DNA of 20,149 bases from Irineochytrium annulatum (GCA_027600665.1 JADGJL010000481.1:1-20149); one strand, 5' to 3'. Positions 8,019 to 17,603 are shown, counted from the stretch's first letter. The notes: generated by a model from the sequence alone, not told the origin. Program-made: numbers and translations.

Positions 8019-9927
8019 ATGGCGGCCAGCAGCTCGATGCGCTCCTTGGAGTCCCAGATGCGGGCGGCTACCCTCCGCGATGCATCCGGGCATACTAGAG
8101 GGGCCGCCGGCACCTCCGGGGCCGCCGCGGACGCCCATCCCCCCCACCATTCGTCGAAGCAGCCATCCGGGTAAGCCGCAACCCGTCCGATCCCGATCCC
8201 GGCCCTGATCTCATGGATATGCTTGCAGCATTGCGCAACCGTCAAGTCACTATTCAACGGGGGGGACGGGCGCCTCCGCTACAACTCGGGCAGCGATGGC
8301 TCGCCCGATGGGCCGAGCGCCGCAGGGCGGCACCGCCCCCACCGTCAACCGCGGGGTACGGCCATCGAACACATCGACCATTGCGACGATGAACGCTGCG
8401 GCGGCGGTCGTCGCAGCGGCAGCGCAGAGGGTGCCGCTGGCGAGATCTACTGCGGCGAACGTCCAGCCGCAGCAGCAAACTGTCCCCGTTAACGGGGTGA
8501 AGAAGAACTTGGTGGTTTCGGGCTACAGTAGCACCACAGCGTCGGTGGCGGCCAGCGCCGTTGCGAAACAGACTCAAATTAAGGTGCAGCTCTAGGTTGG
8601 TTAATTTGTAAGCTAACAACCAATTTGTTTTTTCAGCAGGAAGGTAAAGCGAAAGCCAAAAATCCGGTGGCGTCATCAACGGAAGACAGGTCAGTAGTCT
8701 TGACTTGATCGAATGCTGCGTTTCACACATTATTGGACTGCAGGGCGTACACTGCTGCCCCGTCCTCGCAATCTTCCAACGCTTCTTCGGGCTCAACGAA
8801 CGAGAACTCTCAGTCTGACGACTCGTCGGACGAAAAGCGATGGTCCCTGAAGGACTTTGACGTTGGCAGGGCCCTTGGGAAGGGGAAGTTCGGGCGGGTG
8901 TACCTGGCAAGGGAGAAGAAGTCGGGATACGTTGTCGCGCTTAAAATTTTGTTCAAGTCGGAGTTGATTGAGGCCAAGGTTGAAAAGCAGCTCAGGAGGG
9001 AGATTGAGATTCAAAGCCACCTTAGGCACAAGAACATCCTGAGGCTCTATGGATACTTCTACGACGCCAAGCGGGTGTATTTGATTTTGGAATACGCTGC
9101 GCAGGGCGAGATGTATAAGCTGCTGAGGAAGGCGCAGCGATTTTCGGAGGCAAAGGCGGCTCAGGTGAGATGCGAATGTTGTCTATGCTCTCACTGACGA
9201 TGCGCTTACAGTACATCTCGGAGATGGCTGACGCATTAAGCTATCTGCACCGGAAGCACGTTATCCACCGGGATATTAAGCCGGGTGAGTCGGTCTGCTC
9301 ATACTCGCATCGGTATTGTGCAACTGATGAATATTGCTGCTTTCTCCTTTGCTTTTGTGCAAAATAGAGAATCTTTTGATCGGTCTGAAGGGCGAGTTGA
9401 AGATTGCTGACTTCGGTTGGAGTGTTCACGCCCCGAACGTCCGGTAGAGTAATCTTACTTTAGGTTACTAAAGTCCCGGGCTCATCATTATTCAAATTCT
9501 TCATTAATAATAGGCGCCAAACTCTTTGCGGCACGATCGACTACCTTCCCCCCGAAATGGTCGAGGGCAAAGAGCACACGGAGGCCGTCGACCTCTGGTC
9601 CCTCGGCGTGCTTTGTTACGAGTTCCTCGTCGGGGTCCCACCGTTTGAAGATCACACAAGCTATAAGGCCACCTACAGGAGGATTGCAAAGGTCGATCTG
9701 CATGTACCCGAGTTCGTGTCAAGCGAAGCGAAGGACCTTATCAAGAAGGTTTGTGCCCTTCGTTTTACACATAGTTTGAAAGCTTAACGTCTCCCGCCTC
9801 AAAGTTGTTGCAATATGACCCCGAGAAGCGGCTCAGGCTCGATATGGTTAAGGTGCACCCGTGGGTTGTCATGCACACAACGGCAGCGCTGCCAACGGAG
9901 AAGGGGATGCTTTTGCACGAGATGTAA
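8019..9927 (+). CDS. Aurora-family serine/threonine protein kinase
   Basis: Mitotic kinase of the Aurora/Ipl1 family, which acts at centrosomes, kinetochores and the spindle midzone. Predicted exons: 8019-8170, 8229-8583, 8637-8689, 8744-9164, 9212-9284, 9368-9443, 9514-9748, 9805-9927; 495 residues. Residues 1-219 are low-complexity. The catalytic domain starts near Trp-220: Gly loop G-K-G-K-F-G (232-237), Lys-254, helix-C Glu-273, catalytic loop H-R-D-I-K-P-E-N with Asp-348, Asp-366 of D-F-G, the Aurora signature W-S-V-H-A-P, and activation site R-R-Q-T-L-C-G-T with Thr-380. The domain ends close to the C-terminus, as usual. The GC-rich exon at 8019 joins through GTAAGC...TGCAG and makes the frame continuous past the ATG at 8296. 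Intron 2 ends in tandem CAGCAG and intron 7 in AAG. An in-frame ATG at 7920 could add 33 residues. Fungi often have one Aurora; whether this is A- or B-like cannot be judged here. Confidence 0.93.
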
Positions 9928-10649
9928 TATACTAGAATGGCTTTTAGGTCCCTCTACTTCCTCGTCGATCCATCGTATGGCTCTGCGGTTTTTCTTTTTT
10001 GATGCAATGTATATTTGAGCTTTTCGTTATGGAGTGGTACCTTGAAGCCCAACGCTCCCAAAAATATATCGTGTAGAGGTGTATCAGCGCGCCTAGCTTA
10101 AGTTCAATATGAACAACAAACCCTGAATAAAGCATAGTCCCAGCCGCGCTCTTACCTATTGCAAATGGTCTTTTATTGCTCCTTCACTTTTCTTCTGCTA
10201 TTGAACTTCATTTCGTGCACCCGTACCTCTAAGTGCCTTGCAACAGCATACACCACCAGCGCTACCGTGAAAAAACATCTCGCAGTGTAAAAGGAAAAGA
10301 TTGCTCTGGTGAGCAAAATCGGCAAAAAGCAGGGAAAGCGATTCAGCTCGAAAACGACAGCGGTAAACGAATTATGATTAAGGTGTTGTCCGCTGTAGAA
10401 GAGGTAATGTCTGTAAGCAAAATATGTGTACGTTTGGACGAGCTCCGAAGACCATCTATGAGAAAAAAAGGGTTCAAGGTAGAAAAAAGAAAAAAAAGGA
10501 GAAAACGAAATCGCTAGACGCGCAAACGGCCGGGGGTTGCAAATATTCGCAGAATTAGGTCTAGGATCCTTTCGCAACGTCAAGAGAAGAAACGGCAGTG
10601 GGGTATGCAACAGAACCCCAAAGATAGTAACGTGAAACAGCGCGCGCAA
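9928..10649. other. Convergent 3' spacer, AT-rich with purine-rich tracts
   Basis: 722 bp between the 3' ends of the kinase gene (+) and the membrane-protein gene (-). Purine runs at about 10460-10510 deplete stop codons on the minus strand, which explains a 158-codon minus frame directly after the membrane-protein stop. No RNA gene or credible protein is seen. Confidence 0.5.
10126..10131 (+). terminator. Putative polyadenylation signal of the kinase gene
   Basis: AATAAA lies 199 bp after the kinase stop codon on the same strand in an AT-rich 3' flank. Position and sequence fit a eukaryotic poly(A) signal, but fungal signals are loose, so this is tentative. Confidence 0.3.
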
Positions 10650-12503
10650 TCAGGGCGTCGCCACATAGATCCCGCCGTTCCCATTCTGCATTATACTCGT
10701 CGGCACAAACACCCTCCCCCCCTTATCCACAGCCATCGGCGCCGCCGACGTCCAGTCAACCACATACTGCGGGCCCGAAACCCCACCGCCGCCGCCAGCG
10801 CCACCCGCCACCGGCACCCTCGTGACATTGTAGTTCTGATTGCTCCCCATATACAACCACCCGTCATCACCCAGCCCCAGCGCGTCGACCCACCCGGTGA
10901 ATAACACGCTCTGGGTCTCCGGCGCCTTCGGGTCAAATGACAGCACCCACCCAGGCCGCTTGAACCCCGTCACGCCGCTGGCCGGGGGGTTGGAGGGCAC
11001 GACGGCGACGATGACGGCGCCAGAGGACGTCACGACGGCGTTGGAGGACAGTAGGACGGCGCCCGTGGCGCTGCCGGCCGGGGCTGCGGGGTGAAGTATG
11101 GTGGAGTTGGGTGCGATGGCGGAGGATGATGGTGAGAGGTCCAGAGGAAGGAGGACGAGTTTGTCGTCGGAGGCGAGGAGGAGGCGGCCGTCCGGCGTCA
11201 GGGTGAGGGCTGTGTTGCCGGACGAGCTTAGGCCCAGCGTCGACATGGAAGGGAACGACGAGGGCGGGGCGTAGGACGCGAAGTCGAGCGTGGGGTCGAC
11301 GATGAGGCGGTAGAGGGCACCCGAGGATGTGACGGTGTAGAGCGTCGCGTTGTCGTGCGCGACCAGGTTCCCGGAGCCGGTAGACGCGGGGTTTGGGGGG
11401 GCGCCGCGGACTGGGAGCTCGCGCGGGGTTGTGTTGTTGCGGAGCGGGGTGGACGGTGTGGAGGGGATGGAGGTGAGGTCGTGGAGGAGGAGGGTCTTGC
11501 CGTCTGCAGAGATGATGTAAAGGGCCGAGTCGAGGACGTCGAAGGATAAGCCGCTGCGTGAGCCAGTGACGATCTGGTCTGGCTGTATTTGGGCGAAGAC
11601 GTCAATCAGGGCGAGGTCGGCCGTCCGCCAGCGGTAGATTAATGAGTTGGCGGCCCCGAAGAGGTATTGCCCGTTTGGGCTGAGCTTAACGCCAAAGATG
11701 GGCTCGTTGTTGGGTGCCGACAGGAGCGTGTACGGGCTTGTTGGAGGTGGTGGACCGGAGTTTGGTGAGCCCGAGCCACCGCCACCGCCGGATCCGGACC
11801 CGCCGTTGGGCTTTACGAAGACGAAGTAGATGGTCGCGCAGATGATGGCTGCCACACCGAGGATGAAGGCTAGGGCGTAGATCCAGAACCGGATCCGCCG
11901 CCGCTTCAAGGCCGCTTTCCGATCCATCGACAAGTACCGTGACCGGCTCTGGCGGCGCGAGCTTGCCGTGTGCCGACTCCACGTCCCTCCACCGCCGTCG
12001 CCTCCATAGGCACCCGGCGCTACCTCCATCTCGACATTGTGGATGCTCTCATCGTCCCACTGGCCGTCGCCAGCAAAGGAGCTCCCGCCGGCCGCCCCCA
12101 AGCTCCGATCGTACGTCGCCCATCCAGTGCTGTGCAAGCTCTTCTTATCGCCCTGCAGCGACTTGCCAGACGTCACCGAGGGGGTCGGGCCGGCGCGGAG
12201 GTCGGTCATGATCAAACTTGGTGGGGGGCTACGGAGCGTGTGGGCCGAGTTCGCGGTCATGACGCTGCGGATCGACCTGGCGCCGGCGCCGGGTCTGCTC
12301 CCGGAGTTGTATCGCTGGGCCGCGGCGGGCTCCTCGATGTTGTAGGGCCGTGCAGCTCCATCGATAACGACCACATTGTCCATCAATTCGTCCGTCGAGT
12401 TGGACCGCTGCAGCGACGCGCGAAACGGATTTGCGGCGGCCCGCGATTGGGAGTGGGGGGAACGGCCCCCGCTGTGGTGAGAGTGGGTCGGCGAGAGCGG
12501 CAT
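10650..12503 (-). CDS. Single-pass type II membrane protein with a propeller-like outer domain
   Basis: The intronless coding frame runs from the ATG at 12503 to TGA at 10652-10650, 617 residues. Residues 1-200 are Ser/Arg/Pro-rich and probably disordered. A basic cluster (KRRRIRF, about 200-206) precedes a hydrophobic helix at about 207-230. By the positive-inside rule the N-terminus is cytoplasmic and the C-terminus outside or luminal. A flexible Gly/Ser linker (about 233-250) and a Pro run follow. The remaining roughly 350 residues are beta-rich with recurring units such as F-G-V-K-L-S-P-N-G-Q-Y-L-F, L-Y-I-I-S-A-D-G-K and L-T-P-D-G-R-L-L-L-A-S, as in WD40/NHL/PQQ-type propellers. N-glycosylation sequons in this part (NNT, NAT, NST, NVT) agree with an outside location. 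I recognise no named family; a surface receptor or wall-linked role is a guess. The frame is open upstream to a GTG at 12602, which instead looks like an intron donor. Confidence 0.75.
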   Translation of the reverse strand: MPLSPTHSHHSGGRSPHSQSRAAANPFRASLQRSNSTDELMDNVVVIDGAARPYNIEEPAAAQRYNSGSRPGAGARSIRSVMTANSAHTLRSPPPSLIMTDLRAGPTPSVTSGKSLQGDKKSLHSTGWATYDRSLGAAGGSSFAGDGQWDDESIHNVEMEVAPGAYGGDGGGGTWSRHTASSRRQSRSRYLSMDRKAALKRRRIRFWIYALAFILGVAAIICATIYFVFVKPNGGSGSGGGGGSGSPNSGPPPPTSPYTLLSAPNNEPIFGVKLSPNGQYLFGAANSLIYRWRTADLALIDVFAQIQPDQIVTGSRSGLSFDVLDSALYIISADGKTLLLHDLTSIPSTPSTPLRNNTTPRELPVRGAPPNPASTGSGNLVAHDNATLYTVTSSGALYRLIVDPTLDFASYAPPSSFPSMSTLGLSSSGNTALTLTPDGRLLLASDDKLVLLPLDLSPSSSAIAPNSTILHPAAPAGSATGAVLLSSNAVVTSSGAVIVAVVPSNPPASGVTGFKRPGWVLSFDPKAPETQSVLFTGWVDALGLGDDGWLYMGSNQNYNVTRVPVAGGAGGGGGVSGPQYVVDWTSAAPMAVDKGGRVFVPTSIMQNGNGGIYVATP

Positions 12504-12881
12504 GGCAGAGGATTGCGGAATCTTCCGAGGTCGAGGACCTGCACGGGAGCAGGAGCGCGGTGTTAACGAGGGAGGGGCGCGGCGTCGACAGGCCTTCCTC
12601 ACCTCAGGGAGTTGGGGCGTTGGGGGGCGGGCGTTGTCAGTGAAGGCCCTTGGCAGACGCAGGTGTCACCTCAACGTCAGCAAGGTGAAGAACGCGAACG
12701 CAGTTTCGACAACTCTCGAGATGAAATTCATGCATGACAGGTAATGAAGCGTATGCTATTTTGAACGTATCGACAGTGGGAAGGTCGAACGAGCAACAAA
12801 CAAAAGGAAGGAATCTATATTGATCATCATCAAGAAACAAAAAGAACAAACTTTCGACTGTTGATTAAGGCGAACATCCGC
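12504..12881. other. Spacer between the membrane-protein and bZIP genes
   Basis: 378 bp lying 5' of the membrane-protein gene and 3' of the bZIP gene, both on minus. The part next to the membrane-protein gene is GC-rich and holds a predicted 5'-UTR intron; the part near the bZIP gene is AT-rich and fits a 3' flank. A 70-codon minus ORF (12849-12637) has no recognisable similarity. Confidence 0.45.
12539..12602 (-). other. Predicted 5'-UTR intron of the membrane-protein gene
   Basis: On the minus strand the sequence reads CTGAG/GTGAGG at the donor, with GTTAACA as possible branch site and CGTGCAG as acceptor; it is 64 nt long. It ends 35 nt before the ATG at 12503. Size and signals match the coding introns of this window. 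It also explains why the upstream open frame begins at GTG rather than ATG. Confidence 0.5.
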
Positions 12882-13625
12882 CTAAACTATCGAAAATGAT
12901 CGGGACGGTTGGTGTAGGGACAACGCGTTCCTTGCACCAACATTCCTCGCACCAACACCATCCTCGTCCCTCGTTCGTTTCCCCCTGCTCTGGGCCACCA
13001 TCGCCCTCAACCACCGAATCTCCAAGTCCTGCTCCAACACCCTCCTCTCCAGCACCTCGGACCTGGCTCTCAGCTCGGTCACGCCCCTCTCGAGCTCCGC
13101 CTCCCGCATCTTCTTCTTGGCCCGAAATCGCGCAGACGCGGCCGTGTTCCGCCGGCGCTTGTCGTTCTTGTCCTCCGGCGGTGGCACGGACTGGAACCTC
13201 ACGGGCTGCGGCGGTGGCGGAGAACCTTCGTCTGTCGCGAGCGATGGCGGGAGGCTTGACGGAATAGAAACGTAGGCGCCAGGTGGCGATGGCGCGTCGG
13301 AGAAGGGGGCGTCGTGGGAAATCGTCGTGGTTGCCGGGGAAGGGAGGAAAGCAGCGTCCGGCGACGTGCCCGTGCTGTTGAAGGCATTGACGCGCGTGAG
13401 CCCTGCCATCGGAACGTTGTGGAAACCGGTCGTGCTGATGGTGCCGAAGTCTGGTGTTGGCTCATCGAAGTGGAAGATGATGTCGGATGTAAGCCAGTCG
13501 AGCTCGTGGTTAGCCGCCGGGTCGGGCAGCAGCCAGTCGAAGTTCTGCATCGCGGGTAACTTCGTCGTCGACGGGGACAGAGGGTGCGCTTTGAAATCAC
13601 GATGATAAATGCCCTGCCACGTCAT
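12882..13625 (-). CDS. bZIP transcription factor, CYS3/MetR/ATF4-like basic region
   Basis: Intronless 247-residue nuclear DNA-binding protein. The basic region at about 156-178 contains the bZIP signature N160-x7-R168 within N-T-A-A-S-A-R-F-R, followed by A-K-K-K-M-R-E. This variant is typical of fungal sulfur and amino-acid regulators (CYS3, MetR, Zip1) and of animal ATF4, rather than GCN4 or AP-1. Heptad positions are L178, L185, L192, Q199 and L206, so the zipper is short with a Gln at the fourth position. The N-terminal 150 residues hold acidic and aromatic stretches (F-D-W-L-L-P-D, E-L-D-W-L-T-S-D-I-I-F-H-F-D-E) that look like an activation domain. A second in-frame ATG at 13550 directly precedes that segment and may be the true start. 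Its target pathway is inferred from the basic region only. Confidence 0.88.
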   Translation of the reverse strand: MTWQGIYHRDFKAHPLSPSTTKLPAMQNFDWLLPDPAANHELDWLTSDIIFHFDEPTPDFGTISTTGFHNVPMAGLTRVNAFNSTGTSPDAAFLPSPATTTISHDAPFSDAPSPPGAYVSIPSSLPPSLATDEGSPPPPQPVRFQSVPPPEDKNDKRRRNTAASARFRAKKKMREAELERGVTELRARSEVLERRVLEQDLEIRWLRAMVAQSRGKRTRDEDGVGARNVGARNALSLHQPSRSFSIV

Positions 13626-13904
13626 GACACACCGAAAGAGTATTCCTCACCTTTTCCCTATTTCTTGTGTTCTGATCTTTCCAGTTGTGTTGTCGTTGGC
13701 AGGAAGCCATTCTTGGCCGCACTACCGGGAGCTTCAAACTTGTCGTGGACCTGGACAAATTGCTCTTCACTCTCTCGACTTTCACAAGTTTTACAATTAA
13801 TTTTTTTTATGGTTGTCATCGTATTACATATTAAATAAACGATTTAACAAAATAGAGAAGTTAAGTGGCTTGTGGAGGTGGCTCAAGCATCTGAAACGAG
13901 AAAA
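13626..13904. promoter_or_regulatory. Shared divergent promoter region of the bZIP and PPR genes
   Basis: 279 bp separate the start codons of two genes pointing away from each other, so both promoters must lie here unless they reach into coding sequence. The part near the PPR gene is strongly AT-rich (T run at 13801-13808, ATTAAATAAA near 13833), and the part near the bZIP gene is mixed. I see no confident factor-binding site. Confidence 0.45.
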
Positions 13905-16900
13905 ATGGGAGTTGTCCACCTGCCTCGCCCATTAGTCCGGCCCGCGCTCCGACGTCGTCACCATGGGTCGCCTCCCGAGCGCGGACCCGTCACGTCTCCG
14001 TCCCCGTCCTTGTCTGCACCGCTGCGCCCCATCATCCCCAGCCCGTCCGCGTCACCCTTGTCCTGCTCACGCTCCCCGACCCCTCCATCCCCCGTAAGGC
14101 CTCCGGCGCCGCCTCCGCGCCCTATCACCGACGCGGCCTTCGACGCCATCCTCCGCCGCGCTCTTCACAACTCGCACCCCAAGTCCCAACAGCAGCAGCA
14201 GATCGACTCCCTCTGGCGCGCGCACTGCTCCCGCGGGCCCGACGCGCTCGCGCGCGCGACGGACGCGCAGCTGCGGACCCTGGCGACGCTGCTGGCAAGG
14301 CGGGATGACCCGATGAGGGCGGAGGGGCGGGTCATGGAGCTGCTGGGTGAGCTGGCGCGACGGATGCGGGCTGGACGAGACGGTGGGGAACCTGGGAAGA
14401 TGGAGCTGGAGGGCAGGGATTGGAGGCCGCTTGTGAGGTGTCGAGTGAGGGCCGGGAGGGTCCAAGAGGCGTGGAGGGTCGTGGGTGAGTGTCAAGACGG
14501 TGTGGATATTGGGTGTGTGGCCATGTGCGTGGAGGGTTTTGCGAAGGCAGGGGATGTACGCGCCGCAGGAGAGGCTTTTGGTGCCATGATGAGGGAATTA
14601 GAGGTGCGGGGCGGAGTTGAGGAGGGTGGTGGGGACAAAGATGACACGGTGTGGTGGGAGAGAGCCTTGGAGGCTATCGTTCGGATCTGGCTGAAGGCCG
14701 GACGCGGGGTGGATGATGTCGGCGCAGTCATCGGGCGGGTAAGCAACTCGGCGCGGGTTAAGCCGACGGAGAGCACGTACGGGCTCATGGTCGGCGCGCT
14801 ATGCGGCGCGGGGAGGATGGCGGACGCCGTGGGCGTGTTCAACGGGATGCTGGACGCGGGCGTCAAGCCGAGCCTTTGGACGCTCACGAAGCTTGTGCGT
14901 GGATTCGTCTGGAGGCGCGATTGGGTCGGGATGGAGCTCGCGTGGGACCGGGTTGCGTTCCTCGGGTATGCGCCAGACGTGGTGCTGGCGACTATTATGG
15001 TTGGCGGGCGGTGTAAAGCTGGCGATATGGAGGGCGCAAGGTTACTGTTTGAGGCTGTTCGGAAAGGCGATTGGACCGGCGTCGTGGCCGACCGAATGCT
15101 GTTCAATGCGATGATGGACGGCCTCGCGAAGGACGGGGATGTGGCCGCCTGTCTGGCGCTGTACGGGGAAATGATGCGTGCCGGTGTTAAGCCTGATAAA
15201 GCCACGCATACGATCGTTATCGACGCGCACGTGAGGGAGGGTGATGGAATGGGCGCTGTCGCTTGGCTCGAACGATGGCTGGGCATTCGGCCCGGCGGTG
15301 TCGACATGGGTGGAGCCATTAACGACGTGGGCGGCAAGCCGGACGTGGCGACATTCACGTCGCTCATCAAGGCGTTTGGGGATAGGAGGGATCAGGCCCA
15401 AGCGTCGAGATGGCTCGACGCCGCCATGGCCATGGGCGTTCAACCTAACGTCCGGACTTTGACGGCTGTGATCCGAGCGTGCGGGCGGGCAGGCGACCCC
15501 GCCTCCGCCGCGACATGGTTCGGACGTCTCATCGACGACGGCTCTTCACCCGAAGGTAACGTGAAAGCCTCCGCGTCGGTTACGGCACATGGCCGCCTCG
15601 CTCCCGACGCGATGCTGTTCAACACCGTCATTGCGGCACACGTCAGCTCCCGAAACATCGAGGCCGCCGAGACCGTCCTAGCGGAGATGGCACGGCGCCG
15701 CGTCAGGCCCACCAGCGTGACGTACTCCTGCGTCATTGACGGTTACCTCCGCGAGGGCAACATCCAATCCGCGCTTCGGGTCTACCGGCTCATGGGCCAG
15801 CCTGGCAAAATCACCGATGGCGTTGGCGATGCTACCGGCACGGCGACGGAAGCGGTCGAGCCCTCCCTGTCGACGTATGTCAACTTACTGACGGCCATGG
15901 GCCACGAGCGTGGGAAGTGCTGGAGCGACGGCACGCGCTCGCCGAGCCGGCGGATCTCCGAGGCCCGGGTGCGCGTCATGACCGAGAGGCGGCTCGTAGA
16001 GAACGCTCGCAAAGCGGACGGCTACACCGTTACCGCTGGCAGGGTCCGATCCCGTCTGGGCCTGGCGGAGCAACACTACGACGCCGCGATCTCGTTCGTG
16101 TACGCCGACTTCCGTCGCTCGTTTGGCCAGCGATCGAACGCGGCCGAGTCTTGCAAGCCGCCGCCCATCCAGCCGTACGACGCTGTCGTGGCGCACTGGC
16201 TCTCCCGCGGCGACTTGGCGCCTGCTCAACGCGTCGTGGAGGACATGATCACGGACGGTGTAGCACCCGACCGTCAGATTGTCATCAGGCTCGTGAGGCG
16301 GCTAGGGCGGTGGAAGGGTTGGCTTGCGTGCGTGTTCATGTGCCTCAACATCCGGGAGCACTCGCGTGCCCGCGGATGCGTGGATGATCAGGTGAGGATG
16401 GAGAACAAGCGGAGGGCGGCGCAATGGGTCGGGCAGAGCGTCGGTGCGCATCTGCCGGTGCCTGCCGGTGCTGCGGCAAGCGCTGGGGAAGGGAAGTATG
16501 GTGAAGCTGAGAGGGCGATGCTGGTTGGAAGACGGGCCGGCGGTGACCGTGGTGGCGGTACGAGGCCGAGCGCGTCCGTGAGGGCCGAGCAGCTGGAGGC
16601 CTGCACGAACGACGTCCTGCTGGGTTCGTATGCAAAGTACGCATTCATAAGGGCGTGGGCGGCCGTGCGGGCGGGCGACGTCGCGCGCGTCAGAGAGTGC
16701 ATGAGCGCGCCGCCGGATCGAATGGAATTAGGGGAGCTGAGGGAGCTTGAGGCCGCGGCGACATTCCTCAGGTACGATGAAATCGGGCGGAAGCATTTTG
16801 TGTATGGGATCACGACCGAGCAGGGGGCGAGAATGTGTTGGGACGTAAGCATGAGGGTTCAGATGACGTTTCGGGATCCAAGGCGGTATGTCGTGGGGTG

Positions 16901-17123
16901 CCGACGTAAGGCCGTCGAACTCAACATGATCCCTGATGAGGCGTTCGTGACTTTCTGTATGATATTTGTGCGTCATTGTGAAAAACATGCATTTTGGGAT
17001 GTGCGGCAAGAGGCCACCGGCTATCTAGAGGGAATGGGAATACTGGTGGAGAAGGCATATATGGACTGGGTAAGGCGTCAAGCGCGAGGACTTATACCCC
17101 AAAGTATTAACATCTTGCGTTGA
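13905..17123 (+). CDS. Pentatricopeptide repeat (PPR) protein, probably mitochondrial
   Basis: Intronless ORF of 1072 residues; PPR proteins bind RNA, usually in mitochondria, for processing, stability or translation. The start is the ATG at 13905; the frame is open upstream only to a GTG. The N-terminus is rich in Arg and free of acidic residues (R-P-A-L-R-R-R-H-H), as in a mitochondrial presequence, followed by a Pro/Ser-rich linker and a Gln run near 95-99. Repeats of about 35 residues are visible at roughly 290-322, 325-358, 360-397, 398-430, 433-460, 482-514, 517-549, 570-602 and 605-637, with typical endings such as M-x-x-A-G-V-K-P. A weaker unit lies near 205-230. Residues beyond about 680 lack clear repeats until the C-terminus. 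No editing-type or SMR domain is seen. Its RNA target cannot be predicted here. Confidence 0.9.
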   Translation: MGVVHLPRPLVRPALRRRHHGSPPERGPVTSPSPSLSAPLRPIIPSPSASPLSCSRSPTPPSPVRPPAPPPRPITDAAFDAILRRALHNSHPKSQQQQQIDSLWRAHCSRGPDALARATDAQLRTLATLLARRDDPMRAEGRVMELLGELARRMRAGRDGGEPGKMELEGRDWRPLVRCRVRAGRVQEAWRVVGECQDGVDIGCVAMCVEGFAKAGDVRAAGEAFGAMMRELEVRGGVEEGGGDKDDTVWWERALEAIVRIWLKAGRGVDDVGAVIGRVSNSARVKPTESTYGLMVGALCGAGRMADAVGVFNGMLDAGVKPSLWTLTKLVRGFVWRRDWVGMELAWDRVAFLGYAPDVVLATIMVGGRCKAGDMEGARLLFEAVRKGDWTGVVADRMLFNAMMDGLAKDGDVAACLALYGEMMRAGVKPDKATHTIVIDAHVREGDGMGAVAWLERWLGIRPGGVDMGGAINDVGGKPDVATFTSLIKAFGDRRDQAQASRWLDAAMAMGVQPNVRTLTAVIRACGRAGDPASAATWFGRLIDDGSSPEGNVKASASVTAHGRLAPDAMLFNTVIAAHVSSRNIEAAETVLAEMARRRVRPTSVTYSCVIDGYLREGNIQSALRVYRLMGQPGKITDGVGDATGTATEAVEPSLSTYVNLLTAMGHERGKCWSDGTRSPSRRISEARVRVMTERRLVENARKADGYTVTAGRVRSRLGLAEQHYDAAISFVYADFRRSFGQRSNAAESCKPPPIQPYDAVVAHWLSRGDLAPAQRVVEDMITDGVAPDRQIVIRLVRRLGRWKGWLACVFMCLNIREHSRARGCVDDQVRMENKRRAAQWVGQSVGAHLPVPAGAAASAGEGKYGEAERAMLVGRRAGGDRGGGTRPSASVRAEQLEACTNDVLLGSYAKYAFIRAWAAVRAGDVARVRECMSAPPDRMELGELRELEAAATFLRYDEIGRKHFVYGITTEQGARMCWDVSMRVQMTFRDPRRYVVGCRRKAVELNMIPDEAFVTFCMIFVRHCEKHAFWDVRQEATGYLEGMGILVEKAYMDWVRRQARGLIPQSINILR

Positions 17124-17603
17124 TACTCTTGCATATTTATTTTTACTAATAGATTTGATTATATATTGCTGGTATCGTGTGCATTAGATTTGATTAGCCG
17201 TTTTGGACCACGGTTGGCCAGGCCCTCAGGTGGAATTCTGGTAAAATGGGTGAGAGGACAACTATCCTCTTAAACCAATTTCGAATCGAAATGTAGCCTT
17301 TGTGTCTTATGTCATCATGTTCCAAATGGCTTATTCCCTAACTGTTTTTGAAGGGCGAGAATTCCCACCTTCGCAGCTTTATGTGGGCATTATCCCATTA
17401 TTTACGATGAATGTGTTGTTGGTTCACCACGCGATCGCCGATCTCACCCTCGCGTTCTTAAAGACAGGGTTCTCAGCAGGGCAAAGAGGCAAAGGTCAAT
17501 TTGTATTATATTTGCAACCGGCGCCGGCGCATTCGTTCCTAAGAAGTTAATCAACCGGCAAGGTGAAAGCAACTCCGATACCCAAAAATCCTCTAATCTT
17601 TAA
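17124..17603. other. Convergent spacer with small repeats and two hairpins
   Basis: 480 bp between the 3' ends of the PPR and CFAP96 genes. TAGATTTGATTA occurs twice (17150-17161 and 17185-17196). Two perfect 6-bp hairpins sit close together: AGAGGA/TCCTCT at 17253-17270 and ATTTCG/CGAAAT at 17278-17292. An 82-codon plus-strand frame (17302-17550) begins with GTG, has internal ATGs at 17317 and 17326, and shows no recognisable similarity. Confidence 0.45.

Noticed and set aside
7765..8257. Possible two-exon minus-strand gene (8257-7949 joined to a frame ending at 7765) through a GTGACG...CATAG intron.
   Set aside because: It has no ATG, needs a weak donor, and overlaps the well-supported first Aurora exon, whose GTAAGC...GCAG intron brings the frame exactly into the kinase.
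17302..17550. 82-codon plus ORF with hydrophobic stretches.
   Set aside because: It starts with GTG, has internal ATGs only, shows no family resemblance and lies in a convergent 3' spacer.
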